DNA of 55,157 bases from an uncultured Lachnospiraceae bacterium (GCA_947630925.1 CANRJM010000012.1:1-55157), one strand, 5' to 3'. Positions 6,808 to 16,444 are shown, counted from the stretch's first letter. Numbers and translations: made by a program. Notes: generated from the letters alone by a model not told the origin.

Positions 6808-9645
6808 ATGGATAAGAATCGGAACCAACAAAAGAAGGCTAAACGGCAAAAGAAACATATAAAAAGAAACCGAAACCATCAGGAAATCAATCTGCAAAAG
6901 ATTGGAATGAAGCGGAGAAAAAAAGAAGTACGGCATATGAGAGTGATGGCAGGGCTGACTGTATTTTTTTTGGCGGTCACACTACTGTTTCAGGATAACA
7001 TGAGCAGTTATCAGATGGAGATGAATTACCGTGACTATGGGAAATGGTTTTTAAGAGCGCCAATAGGCAGTGCGCCGGTAGAGAATGCTTACTTAGAAAA
7101 TGCCGGGGAAATCTGGACAGGGAGTATGCTCTATCAAAAAAAGAGTGGAGATTCAGGGAAAGAGATTGAGATGGAATCGTATGATGACAGACGCAGTACC
7201 GGGAAAATCATAGGGTGTATGGATCAGGATATAATTCGGACGGGGAATATCCGGCTTTATGAGGGAAGATTTCCGGAGAAAGAAAATGAAATTGCTATGG
7301 ATCTCAGCGCATTGCAGGCGTTAAACCTTAGTTATGACTTAGGGCAGAAGATTTCTTTTTATCTGGCGGAAAATGAGGACATGGTCTTTCTGACCCAACA
7401 AAATAAAAAAATGAGATTAAAATTGGTAACCTATACGCTGGTGGGCACGATAAAAAGTTATGCATCCATGTGGGTTGAGGGAGACGCCCTTCCCAATGCA
7501 GTGGTTTCTGCCGAGGCATTTGGGCATCTTCCGGTCAATAAAAAGGGATATCGTTTTTCTTCCATTCGGCAGGAATATGTAGAGAAAGATGCATTGCAGG
7601 CGGGACTGTTTGCCGAGGAACTCTGGGACAGTATGGAGAAAAGACTGGGCTCTTCATCCAAGGAGGTTGTGGTGAATGGAGAGGAAGGATATATATTCAA
7701 TTCTTTTGCCTATCGCAATCCGTTCTGGGGGAATCGCGTCATGTATCGAAATATGACGATTCTTTTGGTTGTGCTGGGTTCCTGTGTTATGGCATATCTG
7801 ATGTCGTCCTATCTGTCCAAAAGGAGACAATTCTATTTCCGGCTGCGGGAGATTGGCGCAACGGTTTATCAGATTTGGAAAATGGCGGGATACGAATGCC
7901 TGTTTGGAACTGTTCCGGCGGCAGCAGTGTCTTTGCTTCTTTCCTATCTGCTGAGTCTGCTTATGGTCTTTGGTATAGCAAAAGGGACAGGCATTCCGTT
8001 TTTTTATGTTTTTCTCTGGAAGACATTTTTCTTCATTCTTGCAGCAGTCTGTCTCGTCCTTTTTATCGCAATGTTTGCGGCGCTGCTTATTTTTCGCAGC
8101 AGGAGGATTACAGACAGCGGTGCAGATGTCCCGAAATGGAGAAGGGGAAGATTGAAACGCCATTCGCAGAGAAGAAAAAAATTGCTGACGCTGAAAAATG
8201 TGTGGAAAAGAGAGCAAATCTGCCATCCGGTATCTGTTGTATTTCTACGTCTTGTGGGGATTCTTGCCTGCGTTGCGGTAATCGCATGTATGATGCAGAT
8301 ATACGAACAGGTCAGAGTATATCAACTTGCCAGAGAAGAATATGTGGATTATGAGGTTTGTGCTTTGGGGAGGGGACGCGTTTTTTCTACTGCAGATGTC
8401 CCGGTAAAGCCGTATCTCAATGAAGAGACAGGGGAGAGGGTAACGTCAGAACAGGTTAGTTTTGCAGAAGATGATACCTGTTCTATGAATCGATTCATCC
8501 CGGATTATGTCATTCAGAATATCCGTGAACTGTCTGGGGTAAAACAGATGGATTGTATCACGAAGGATATTTTTCACATTTTCTCATGGAAGGGAAAGGA
8601 ACACTCTTCCTTCTGGAAACGGACGGTTAACGAACATCTGGTAGGAGAACCTGATCTTACTACAGAGCTGGGAAGAAAATATGTGGAAGTAAATGAGCTA
8701 TACCAGTATGAGACAAGGTATTATGCGGACTGTAAAGAGATATGGCAGAAGTTGAAAAATCATCTGGATCAGAAAACGGCAGATTATGATGCGTTTTGCC
8801 GGGGAGAACAGGGGATTTTGTTGGAATCCAATCTGGTAACAGAATGGGAGGAAGACGCCGAAGATTCCACGGAAAAAATGATAGAACTTGATTCTACGAT
8901 AAAACCGGGGGACACATTGACGGTTCAGACCAAAGGAAAAGGAGTCTCCGTTGTTGTCGCCGGGGTCATGTCGGCAGATGAATTGGACTTTAGTGGTTCG
9001 CCGTATATTTTGGTAGGAAGCGAGAAGTTGGGAAGAAGGATTGCTAAAGAGGATTCAAAAGAATATGGATATAATACGCTGCGCATCAGATTGAATGCAA
9101 TGGCGGACGCTGAAGCAACCGGGAAAATTATTGCCAGACAGTGTGAAAGAAATCAGTTGAGCTATGACAGTTATTTAGAATATATTCAGAATGCATGGCA
9201 GCAGATGCTTCGTTCCGTACTTGTATATGGCATGCTGGCAGTTGTGATTTTTGTCTTATATCTTTTCGCCTTATCCAATATCTGTCAAGAAGAAAACAGA
9301 AAACGGGAAAAGAAGCAAAAGGCATTATATCATATGGGAGTATCCAGACGGCGGTTAAACAAAGCACGGATTTTGGATGGAGGAAGGGATGCAGCATATT
9401 TGCTTTTTGCAGTACCTATCGTATATATTATTTGGGGATACCGGATTTGGGGAGAATGGTCAGGCAATACCATCGGTTGTTACAGTTCATTTTTTCAGCA
9501 TATGATTTATGACATGACAGAGGAGAAATATATTTTCTATGGATTATTAGATGCCGTTGATTTTCGCTGGCTGGCAGGTTTTATGCTTTTTGCATGCGGC
9601 ATGGTATTTTTATTTCATATTTATGGAATCAAAGAGGAGAGGTGA
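6808..9645 (+). CDS. FtsX-type ABC transporter permease
   Basis: A 945-residue membrane protein, start chosen at the ATG at 6808 preceded by GGGGAGG; an upstream in-frame ATG lacks a site. A very basic N-terminal tail of 50 residues precedes the first helix (MAGLTVFFLAVTLLF). A large extracellular domain follows, then three helices typical of FtsX (from about 330), a second single helix (LVGILACVAVIACMMQ), a second extracellular domain, and three final helices. This 1+3+1+3 layout is a duplicated FtsX/MacB-type permease, as in peptide-sensing and antimicrobial-resistance transporters. The cognate ATPase follows directly and the two-component system precedes it. Substrate unknown; a cell-envelope-active peptide is likely by context. 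Confidence 0.88.
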   Translation: MDKNRNQQKKAKRQKKHIKRNRNHQEINLQKIGMKRRKKEVRHMRVMAGLTVFFLAVTLLFQDNMSSYQMEMNYRDYGKWFLRAPIGSAPVENAYLENAGEIWTGSMLYQKKSGDSGKEIEMESYDDRRSTGKIIGCMDQDIIRTGNIRLYEGRFPEKENEIAMDLSALQALNLSYDLGQKISFYLAENEDMVFLTQQNKKMRLKLVTYTLVGTIKSYASMWVEGDALPNAVVSAEAFGHLPVNKKGYRFSSIRQEYVEKDALQAGLFAEELWDSMEKRLGSSSKEVVVNGEEGYIFNSFAYRNPFWGNRVMYRNMTILLVVLGSCVMAYLMSSYLSKRRQFYFRLREIGATVYQIWKMAGYECLFGTVPAAAVSLLLSYLLSLLMVFGIAKGTGIPFFYVFLWKTFFFILAAVCLVLFIAMFAALLIFRSRRITDSGADVPKWRRGRLKRHSQRRKKLLTLKNVWKREQICHPVSVVFLRLVGILACVAVIACMMQIYEQVRVYQLAREEYVDYEVCALGRGRVFSTADVPVKPYLNEETGERVTSEQVSFAEDDTCSMNRFIPDYVIQNIRELSGVKQMDCITKDIFHIFSWKGKEHSSFWKRTVNEHLVGEPDLTTELGRKYVEVNELYQYETRYYADCKEIWQKLKNHLDQKTADYDAFCRGEQGILLESNLVTEWEEDAEDSTEKMIELDSTIKPGDTLTVQTKGKGVSVVVAGVMSADELDFSGSPYILVGSEKLGRRIAKEDSKEYGYNTLRIRLNAMADAEATGKIIARQCERNQLSYDSYLEYIQNAWQQMLRSVLVYGMLAVVIFVLYLFALSNICQEENRKREKKQKALYHMGVSRRRLNKARILDGGRDAAYLLFAVPIVYIIWGYRIWGEWSGNTIGCYSSFFQHMIYDMTEEKYIFYGLLDAVDFRWLAGFMLFACGMVFLFHIYGIKEER

Positions 9646-9650
9646 ACAGA

Positions 9651-10322
9651 TTGAAAGAAATCATATTAGAGGCAAAAGGAATCAGCAGGACTTATGCAGG
9701 AAATGTGCCGGTTCCGGCATTAAAGAAATGTGATATTCAGTTTCAAAAAGGGGAATTTACTGCCATCATTGGACGGAGCGGTTCCGGTAAATCAACGCTG
9801 CTGCGTATTTTGGCTACGCTGGATTTGCCGGATACCGGAGAGTTGTACATCGCGGGAGAACAGGTCAATGGCTGGAAAGACAGCAGGCTGGCAGCATTCC
9901 GAAGAAGGCAGATTGGGTTTATCTATCAGGATTATCATCTTTTTCCGGAATACACCGCCTATGAAAATATTATCATGCCTATCCATCTGGATGGGAGAAA
10001 AGAGGATGCAGCCAAGATAGAAGAATTGATGGAGCGGTTAGATATCGGACATTGCAGGGATAAGTTTCCTTATGAAATGTCGGGCGGAGAACAGCAGAGA
10101 ACTTCAATTGCACGGGCTTTGGCAACAGAACCGGCGGTCGTTCTGGCGGATGAGCCGACGGGGAATCTGGATGCGGAAAATGCAAAAGAGGTCGCAGAAC
10201 TATTACGACTGGCATCGGAGGTGTATGAACAAACCATTGTGATGGTCACGCATGATGCCCAGATGGCAGAATATGCAGACCGTATCATCCGGATTTTGGA
10301 TGGAGTCCTTTTGCCATCTTAA
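9651..10322 (+). CDS. ABC transporter ATP-binding protein
   Basis: A 223-residue ATPase of the LolD/MacB type that should pair with the FtsX-like permease. Walker A is GRSGSGKST, the Q-loop is IYQDYHLFPEYTAYEN, the signature is MSGGEQQRTSIARAL, Walker B is VVLADEPTGNLD and the H-loop is VTHDAQMAEYAD. The start is taken as TTG at 9651, eight bases after GAGGAGAGG; a GTG at 9642 overlapping the permease stop is too close to that site. All catalytic motifs are intact. The gene follows the permease with five bases between the permease stop and the TTG. Confidence 0.93.
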   Translation: MKEIILEAKGISRTYAGNVPVPALKKCDIQFQKGEFTAIIGRSGSGKSTLLRILATLDLPDTGELYIAGEQVNGWKDSRLAAFRRRQIGFIYQDYHLFPEYTAYENIIMPIHLDGRKEDAAKIEELMERLDIGHCRDKFPYEMSGGEQQRTSIARALATEPAVVLADEPTGNLDAENAKEVAELLRLASEVYEQTIVMVTHDAQMAEYADRIIRILDGVLLPS

Positions 10323-10384
10323 ACAGGGACAAATTATAAAAAGATGGGTGCCGTATTGAAAAATTTGATGGATATGGAGAGAAT

Positions 10385-11446
10385 ATGAAAGAGCTGTTTG
10401 TTTATAGGCATATTATAGATAAAATAGATATTGGAACACTGGCGATTTTGTTTTGCCTCATGGCTGTGGCAGCGGGGTTTGACAGCTTAGGGTATTTTGA
10501 ACGGGCGGCTTCAAAGCTGATACAGAAGGCGAATACGCTTCGGCTGTTAATGCTGTCCGTGGTTCTGTCTGCCTTTTTTCTGAGTATGTTGGTTACCAAC
10601 GACGTGGGGCTGATTATTATGGTGCCGTTTACCATACAGGTGTTTCATGCTGTAGAACGGAATGACAAGCTGATCAAGGGAATTGTTTTGGAAACCATTG
10701 CCGCGAATCTGGGAAGTATGTTTACACCCATAGGAAATCCGCAAAATGTGTATTTGTATCAATATTATCATATGGATATCCGCGATTTTTTGCAGAGAGT
10801 GTTTCCGTATGCCTTGACGGCGGCGGTTCTGTTGACTATTTTGGTTATGTGCGATTTGCAGGGCGGCGCTGCGGTCAGGATTCAGAAAAATTTTGGCAAA
10901 CAAGAGTATTGTTCCGTGAAAAGGAGAAGATATCTGACAGCGGTTTATTTATTTCTCTTTTTGGTATGCATCTGTGCGGTCATGGATGTCATCCATTATG
11001 GGATTATGCTGGCGGTTGTGGCTGTAGGACTGTTGGTTGTTAACCGAAGGCTTTTCCGTGCGGTAAATTATGCCCTGTTGGGGAAGTTTATTCTGCTGTT
11101 TGTGTTGGTAGGGAATTTAGCCGACATATCATGGATTGGGAAACATCTGCAGTCTCTTGTGTCAGGAAATGAATTTTTTGCCGGCATCGCATTGAGCCAA
11201 TTCTTAAGCAATGTACCTACTGCAATCATTCTTTCAAAATTTACTTCCAATGGATTAGAACTATTGGCGGGAGTTAATGCGGGCGGTCTGGGTACGCTGA
11301 TTGCTTCTATGGCGAGCGTGATTTCTCTGGAATATTATCGTAAGACAAAGACGGCGCAAAGGGGAAAATATCTGGCGGCTTTCACGGCATATAACGTAAT
11401 GTTTTTGGTGTTTTTCATCCTTTTGCACCATGCTTTGGGGCGTTAG
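10385..11446 (+). CDS. SLC13/ArsB-NhaD-type ion transporter
   Basis: A 353-residue integral membrane protein with about nine or ten helices. Typical features of the ion-transporter superfamily are LAILFCLMAVAAGFDSLGYF near the N-terminus, the helix break LVTNDVGLIIMVPFTI and the motif ANLGSMFTPIGNPQNVYLYQ (a Ser/Thr-Pro-x-Gly-Asn-Pro-Gln turn), mirrored by FLSNVPTAIILSKF in the second half. The N-terminus is some 30 residues shorter than relatives I recall, lacking the first helix. The ATG follows GGAGAG. Substrate (sodium, arsenite or a dicarboxylate) cannot be told from sequence. It follows the ABC ATPase by 62 bp and may be co-transcribed. Confidence 0.8.
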   Translation: MKELFVYRHIIDKIDIGTLAILFCLMAVAAGFDSLGYFERAASKLIQKANTLRLLMLSVVLSAFFLSMLVTNDVGLIIMVPFTIQVFHAVERNDKLIKGIVLETIAANLGSMFTPIGNPQNVYLYQYYHMDIRDFLQRVFPYALTAAVLLTILVMCDLQGGAAVRIQKNFGKQEYCSVKRRRYLTAVYLFLFLVCICAVMDVIHYGIMLAVVAVGLLVVNRRLFRAVNYALLGKFILLFVLVGNLADISWIGKHLQSLVSGNEFFAGIALSQFLSNVPTAIILSKFTSNGLELLAGVNAGGLGTLIASMASVISLEYYRKTKTAQRGKYLAAFTAYNVMFLVFFILLHHALGR

Positions 11447-11494
11447 AAGTGTTATTGCAGTTGTCGGGAAATGGCAATCTAAGGGGAGGTAATT

Positions 11495-13408
11495 ATGAAA
11501 CGAGAGACAGGAATCAAAATCTTGGGGTGCGCGTTAATTAGCGCGGGGGTCATTGCTCTTGCGGTCTGCAGCAGATCCGGAAAAAAGACAGGAACCGGTT
11601 TAGGGATTGAAAATAGTACGACAGAGCAGACGCAGGAAAAGGACGGTGCGGATGGAAGCACACAGGAGGAAGGACGTAAAAAGATGGTTTATATGGATAA
11701 TAAGATGGAGAAAGTGCCAATTGGTTATTATTCCGCATTAAAAAACGGCGGAACGGTGGAAACATTCAAATATCAGGTAAAAGATAATACGGATAACGCT
11801 GCTTCCTATGAAAAAAAAGCAATGATTTATCTGCCTGCCGGTTATGAGCCATCCGACACAGAGAAAAAATACGATATTGTTTATCTGATGCATGGAGGCG
11901 GGGAGGATGAGCAGACGTTTTTGGGAGACGGAACATATGACTCTGAACTGAAATCTATTTTAGACCACATGATAGCAAATGGGGATCTGCCGCCATGTAT
12001 TGTATGTACGCCGACATTTGAGAATCCGGACAATTCCGGGGGAATCGCGCGCGTACAACATTTTCAGGAAGAATTTCGGGATGATTTCATTCCGGCGGTG
12101 GAAGGGAAATACCACACATATTATGATGGGACTTCGGTGGAAGCTTCCAGAGAGCACCGCACATTCGGCGGTTTTTCGATGGGGGCTGCTGCAACATGGT
12201 GGATTTTTGAAGGATGTATGGATGCGGTTTCAAAGTATATTCCTATCAGCGGCGACAGTTGGTGCGGCGGTGCAACCGGAGAAGAAAAAGTCGCTCATCT
12301 TACAAAAGCTGTTGAAAAGCAGGGATATACAGCAGAAGATTTCCGGTTGTTTTACGGGTGCGGCGATGTTGGAGATATCGCTTACAACAATGTTACATCA
12401 CAGGTCAAAGCAATGAAATCAGACAAGGGAATTTTTACGTTTTGTGATAATTTTGCGGATGGTAATTTTTATTATAAAAAAGTAAAAGGTGGCGGACACG
12501 ATCATAATACGGTATATACTATCCTTTATAATGCGCTGCAGAGCCTGCTTGCCAGACCAAAGACGCCAGAGGAATATGATGCATGGGCAGAGAAACTTTT
12601 GGCGGAGAAGGAGCCGAAGAATCTGGCGAAGGAAAAGGCAATCTATCATTATGGAGAGTGGAAAAAGTACTATTATTATTCCAATACTGCCAGGAGAAAA
12701 ACCGGTGTGAACGTATTGCTTCCGCCAAATTATTCAAAGGAAACAAAGTATCCGGTGTTATATTTGCTGCACGGATATTACGATAATGAGGATTCTCTTG
12801 CAGGCGACGGATATGCGCTGCGTGAAATGCTTGGAAATTTGAATGGAAGTGGAAGGGCAAAAGAGATGATTGTCGTGCTGCCATATATTTTCTGCAGTCC
12901 GGAAAAGAAGGAATGTACGGAGATGAATCTGGAAAATTCGCTCTGTTATGATAATTTTGTCAATGATCTTCTGACCGATTTAATGCCGTTTATCAAAGAA
13001 AAATTTTCAGTGGCAGAGGGAAAAGAAAATACGGCGATTACCGGTTTCTCAATGGGAGGAAGGGAGTCTGTCTTTATTGGCGTGAGCCATCCGGAACTCT
13101 TTGGCTATGTCGGGGGCGTTTGCCCGGCGCCGGGACTGACGCCGTGGAACAGTTCAAATGAGCATCCGGGGCAGTTAAAAGAGGAGGAACTTGTCTTTCC
13201 GGAAGGAAAAGAGCCGTACTTGTTTTTGCTGAGCGCGGCAGAAAACGATCCTGCTGTCGGGCAGACGCCGTTTATGCTTCATAATATATTGGAGAAAAAT
13301 AAAACAGCGCATCTTTGGAATGTAATTCCGAAAGGCGGTCATAATACGGTTAGCGTACGGGTACATTTATACAATTATCTGCGAATGATTTTCAGGTACA
13401 GAAAATAA
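11495..13408 (+). CDS. Secreted tandem esterase (two CE1/esterase-D-like domains)
   Basis: A 637-residue exported protein. The N-terminus has a basic start, a hydrophobic helix and LAVCSRSG, which is a poor lipobox because Val sits at -1; it may be a membrane-anchored or secreted form. A low-complexity linker leads to two alpha/beta-hydrolase domains of the esterase D/feruloyl esterase type. Domain 1 has YLMHGGGEDEQTFLGDG, nucleophile Ser228 in GGFSMGAAAT and a final GGGHDHNTV His. Domain 2 has YLLHGYYDNEDSLAGDG, Ser519 in TGFSMGGRES and KGGHNTVSV. Both triads look complete. Such proteins remove acetyl or feruloyl groups from plant polysaccharides. AGGGGAGG lies ahead of the ATG. Confidence 0.85.
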   Translation: MKRETGIKILGCALISAGVIALAVCSRSGKKTGTGLGIENSTTEQTQEKDGADGSTQEEGRKKMVYMDNKMEKVPIGYYSALKNGGTVETFKYQVKDNTDNAASYEKKAMIYLPAGYEPSDTEKKYDIVYLMHGGGEDEQTFLGDGTYDSELKSILDHMIANGDLPPCIVCTPTFENPDNSGGIARVQHFQEEFRDDFIPAVEGKYHTYYDGTSVEASREHRTFGGFSMGAAATWWIFEGCMDAVSKYIPISGDSWCGGATGEEKVAHLTKAVEKQGYTAEDFRLFYGCGDVGDIAYNNVTSQVKAMKSDKGIFTFCDNFADGNFYYKKVKGGGHDHNTVYTILYNALQSLLARPKTPEEYDAWAEKLLAEKEPKNLAKEKAIYHYGEWKKYYYYSNTARRKTGVNVLLPPNYSKETKYPVLYLLHGYYDNEDSLAGDGYALREMLGNLNGSGRAKEMIVVLPYIFCSPEKKECTEMNLENSLCYDNFVNDLLTDLMPFIKEKFSVAEGKENTAITGFSMGGRESVFIGVSHPELFGYVGGVCPAPGLTPWNSSNEHPGQLKEEELVFPEGKEPYLFLLSAAENDPAVGQTPFMLHNILEKNKTAHLWNVIPKGGHNTVSVRVHLYNYLRMIFRYRK

Positions 13409-13443
13409 AATATTGTTATTTCCAACCAATTGAAAGAGATTCC

Positions 13444-13496
13444 ATTCAGGCGTCGAAAGATTAGAAATGTATATCTTTGGCGTCTGAATTTTATTT
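13444..13496 (+). terminator. Terminator after the tandem esterase
   Basis: A long imperfect hairpin: ATTCAGGCGTCGAAAGAT pairs with ATCTTTGGCGTCTGAAT across an 11-base loop, followed by TTTTATTTTATT. Confidence 0.8.
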
Positions 13497-13567
13497 TATT
13501 ATACTTTTCATCACATGCACTAAAATCAAATTTAGAATCGTGTTAGTTAATGAAAGGAGGTAAGTAG

Positions 13568-14068
13568 TTGAGATTAGAGACGGAGGAAGAATATAATCAG
13601 ATCGTCGAAATGTATTCTGACATGATTTTCCGGATTGCATACCAGAATTTATGGAATATAAGTGATGCGGAGGATGCTGTGCAGGATGTTTTCTTAAAGT
13701 TGTTAAGACAAAAGAAAAAGAGTTTTCACGATTATGAGCATTTGAAATCCTGGCTGATTCGGGTAACGATAAACCAGTGCATGGATTATAAGAAATCTTT
13801 TTTTCGAAAAAATATGGTTCCGCTGGATCATCTGGAAATCCCATATGAGCAGGGGGAACAGGGGATTTTGGAAGAATTGTATCAGTTGCCGGAGGATACC
13901 CGCAATATCCTGTACCTGCATTATTACGAGGGTTACACCATCAGGGAGATTGCTAAAATTCTTGGGAAAAAGCAGAACACAGTAAATTCCAAACTGACAA
14001 GAGGAAGAAATCAATTAAAAAAAATAATGGAGGTAAGAGATGCAGGAAGCATATCAAAAGGTATTTGA
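13568..14068 (+). CDS. ECF-type RNA polymerase sigma factor
   Basis: A 166-residue sigma factor starting with TTG eight bases after AAAGGAGG. Region 2 is MYSDMIFRIAYQNLWNISDA and EDAVQDVFLKLL; region 4 is EGYTIREIAKILGKKQNTVN and SKLTRGRNQLKK. Both regions are complete, in contrast to the broken paralogue at 2973. The last 29 bp overlap the next gene, a membrane protein that is the presumed anti-sigma factor, so sigma and anti-sigma are made in balance. The signal that frees it is unknown; envelope stress is common for such pairs. Confidence 0.92.
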   Translation: MRLETEEEYNQIVEMYSDMIFRIAYQNLWNISDAEDAVQDVFLKLLRQKKKSFHDYEHLKSWLIRVTINQCMDYKKSFFRKNMVPLDHLEIPYEQGEQGILEELYQLPEDTRNILYLHYYEGYTIREIAKILGKKQNTVNSKLTRGRNQLKKIMEVRDAGSISKGI

Positions 14069-14963
14069 CAAAATGAAATTGAGCAAAAAGGGGAAAGAGC
14101 GTGCAAAAGCGCTGTTTTCTGAGGAAAATGAAAGGAAGGGAAGAAGTATGGAACGAAGGAAGATCATCTGGAGAGGGGCAGCCGCAGCCGCTTGTCTGGC
14201 TCTTATTGTGACAGCAAACGCGGTTGGGCTGATGCAGCGGCAAAACAGAACAGAAGTTCCGGGAAATATAGCAGAAGAAACAAATTCTGTATTAGACAAG
14301 TATTTTACTGTTACTGCTTATGCGAAGGAGTTGACGAAGACAGGCAAGGTGTTTCAGGAAAAATATTCCGGGTCGAGTAATGGATTTTGCGGGGATAAAA
14401 CAGATGAACTCAGCTATAATTTTGAGTTTCCGGTGGAGGTAAAGGGAGAAAATATTGATACGGTTACGTATACTATTCAGGAAGGCGCATTTTGTATCAA
14501 TCATCCGAAAAAGAAAAACATTGTGGTTTCCGGAAATAAGTTAGAAAAACTCTTAAATGTTCCGGGACGCTCTGCGGAAGACGAGCGGGAAAAAAAGCTT
14601 ACGTACCTTGACGAGCAATACCGCTCTTTTACCGTAAAATATGATTACCAGACAGATAAAAAAATCTGCGTTGACATTGTTGGAACTTCTGATGCGTGGA
14701 GTAAAGAGAAAAAAGCGCAGTACAAGGCATTACATTATGATATTGTTGATTCTACGGTAGAAGAGGAGAAAGCAGTCTGCGATTTTCTGATGAAAGACAT
14801 GAACATTACATGCATGGTAACATATAAGGACGGTTCTACAGAAAGCAAGGATATTGTTCTCTCTAATGAAATTATGAGAGTTTCAGATGTTACAGATGTT
14901 GCAGAGGAAGAAAAGCCGGAGAAGGATAGCCGGGTTGTTGTAACGTGTTTCAGCATACGGTAA
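14040..14963 (+). CDS. Anti-sigma-like single-pass membrane protein
   Basis: A 307-residue protein: a basic cytoplasmic segment (about 1-45), one transmembrane helix (AAAAACLALIVTANAVGL, about 47-65) and an extracytoplasmic domain rich in beta-prone stretches. The layout and the 29-bp overlap with the sigma gene match the anti-sigma partners of clostridial ECF factors. The domain has several Cys residues, including SNGFCGDKTDEL, GAFCINHP and ITCMVTY, that could form disulfides outside the cell. No named domain is recognised with certainty. AAAATAATGGAGG lies ahead of the ATG. Confidence 0.75.
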   Translation: MQEAYQKVFDKMKLSKKGKERAKALFSEENERKGRSMERRKIIWRGAAAAACLALIVTANAVGLMQRQNRTEVPGNIAEETNSVLDKYFTVTAYAKELTKTGKVFQEKYSGSSNGFCGDKTDELSYNFEFPVEVKGENIDTVTYTIQEGAFCINHPKKKNIVVSGNKLEKLLNVPGRSAEDEREKKLTYLDEQYRSFTVKYDYQTDKKICVDIVGTSDAWSKEKKAQYKALHYDIVDSTVEEEKAVCDFLMKDMNITCMVTYKDGSTESKDIVLSNEIMRVSDVTDVAEEEKPEKDSRVVVTCFSIR

Positions 14964-14978
14964 CAGCGGAGCATAAAG

Positions 14979-15489
14979 TTATCTTACCTGAAAATTCTGA
15001 TAAGATTTTGTAAGCTTATCAAGAAGCTGCTTTTCGGATTTCAGCAGTTTGAAGTTTGCCTGTATCCAGGAAATGGTTACCTGCTTTTTGTTCAGACCGG
15101 AAAACCATTTTGCAGACAGACCGTCAGGATCAAACTCTTTTTTCTTTATTTTTTTGCATGTTCCGTCTATATAGCTGTAGTATCGGTATACTTCCTTATC
15201 TTCTTTTTTGTCAAGCGTTGGATTCAGCGTCGGCATAGATACAGTCGGTAAGTCGTCCGTTACTTAACAGCATGGCGGCATATGCAATGTAACGCGCTCC
15301 GTATCCGCCGGAGACATAGTCGTCTGTGAGGTAATAATATCGGTTGGACGATTCATCATAATAGGTCTGAAAGTGTATAAACTCTAATATCGAAAGTTTA
15401 TCAATATGAGCATCCGATTGGTTGGACAGAGTTATAAAAATTTTTGAAAATACACCCGAATATGCTATAATTTTAAGAAAAATGTTCAA
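14979..15489 (-). pseudogene. Frameshifted remnant of an unknown gene
   Basis: Two minus-strand frames join end to end: YYYLTDDYVSGGYGARYIAY and AAMLLSNGRLTD in the first (ending near 15211) and PTLNPTLDKKEDKEVYRYYS with YIDGTCKKIKKKEF in the second. The texture of the two halves is continuous, so one base change near 15220 probably broke one gene. The first 30 codons look non-coding, the upstream part lacks a ribosome binding site, and no plausible start is seen, so the 5' end also appears lost. Family not recognised. Confidence 0.5.
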
Positions 15490-15595
15490 TGATTTTAGCG
15501 AAAATGTTGCATGAAATGGAGATGTAGAGATAAATTATTCCGTAACAGTAATCTTGGGTTTTGCTGGATTGGAGAATAGGAGGATTAGGGAATTG

Positions 15596-16444
15596 ATGGA
15601 AGTATGGGATTTATATGATAAGAAACGTCGCTATATCGGTACAGACCATGTTCGGGGGGAAAAATTGCCGGAGGGAGCCTATCATTTGTGCGTCCATGTA
15701 TGGATTAAAAATAAAGAGGGAAAATATCTGATTTCCAGACGTTCTGCAAATCGTTCCAATAATCCGCTTCTGTGGGAATGCGTGGGAGGTTCTGTTATAA
15801 AAGGGGAAAGCAGTCTTGATGGGGCTCTTCGTGAAACAAAGGAAGAGGTAGGTATTCCATTGGATGCAAAGAAAGGACGAGTTCTTTTTACAAAAGTAAG
15901 GACAGCGATTGATGGTATTGTCTTGCAGGATATTATGGATGTATGGTTATTTGATTTTGACGGAAATGCTCATCTGGAAGATGCCGATACAGATGAGGTG
16001 TGTGAGACACTTTGGCTGGAACCACAGGAAATTCGTACATTATATGACAACGGGGAACTTGTACCGACATTGGATTATTTTTTTTCTGCAATGGATTCTG
16101 TAGAAACAGATTACAAGGATATTATTGGAAAGTCAGTTAAGGGGAAAATTGACAGACCGTTAGGAAGCAGGCATCCGCGCCACACGGAAATGATTTATCC
16201 TGTCAATTACGGCTATGTGGATGGCGTATTAGGTGGAGACGGAGCGTGGCAGGACGTATATTTTTTGGGAGTAAAGGAGCCATGCCATTCTTTTGAGGGA
16301 ACGGTAATTGCTGTATTTCACCGATTTAATGATATAGAAAATAAATGGATTGTTGTACCGGATGGGGTAGAGCTTTCGGATGATGAGATATTGGGAGAAA
16401 TTGCATTTCAAGAACAGTTTTTCTATGGTAAATTGTATCGATAA
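15596..16444 (+). CDS. NUDIX hydrolase fused to a pyrophosphatase-like domain
   Basis: A 282-residue protein. Residues 1-170 are a NUDIX hydrolase of the IDI/YfcD kind: MEVWDLYDKKRRYIGTDHV at the start and the NUDIX box GGSVIKGESSLDGALRETKE followed by EVGI, with all Glu/Arg residues (Gx5Ex7REx2EExG) in place. From about residue 178 a second domain begins with VKGKIDRPLGSRHPRHTEM, YPVNYGYVDGV and ends QEQFFYGKLYR; it resembles small inorganic-pyrophosphatase-like proteins (the 'DRPLGS-HP-YP-NYGY' pattern). The fusion would couple diphosphate release with its hydrolysis, an inference. Start ATG at 15596 lies 12 bases after AGGAGG; the adjacent TTG at 15593 is possible. Confidence 0.82.
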   Translation: MEVWDLYDKKRRYIGTDHVRGEKLPEGAYHLCVHVWIKNKEGKYLISRRSANRSNNPLLWECVGGSVIKGESSLDGALRETKEEVGIPLDAKKGRVLFTKVRTAIDGIVLQDIMDVWLFDFDGNAHLEDADTDEVCETLWLEPQEIRTLYDNGELVPTLDYFFSAMDSVETDYKDIIGKSVKGKIDRPLGSRHPRHTEMIYPVNYGYVDGVLGGDGAWQDVYFLGVKEPCHSFEGTVIAVFHRFNDIENKWIVVPDGVELSDDEILGEIAFQEQFFYGKLYR

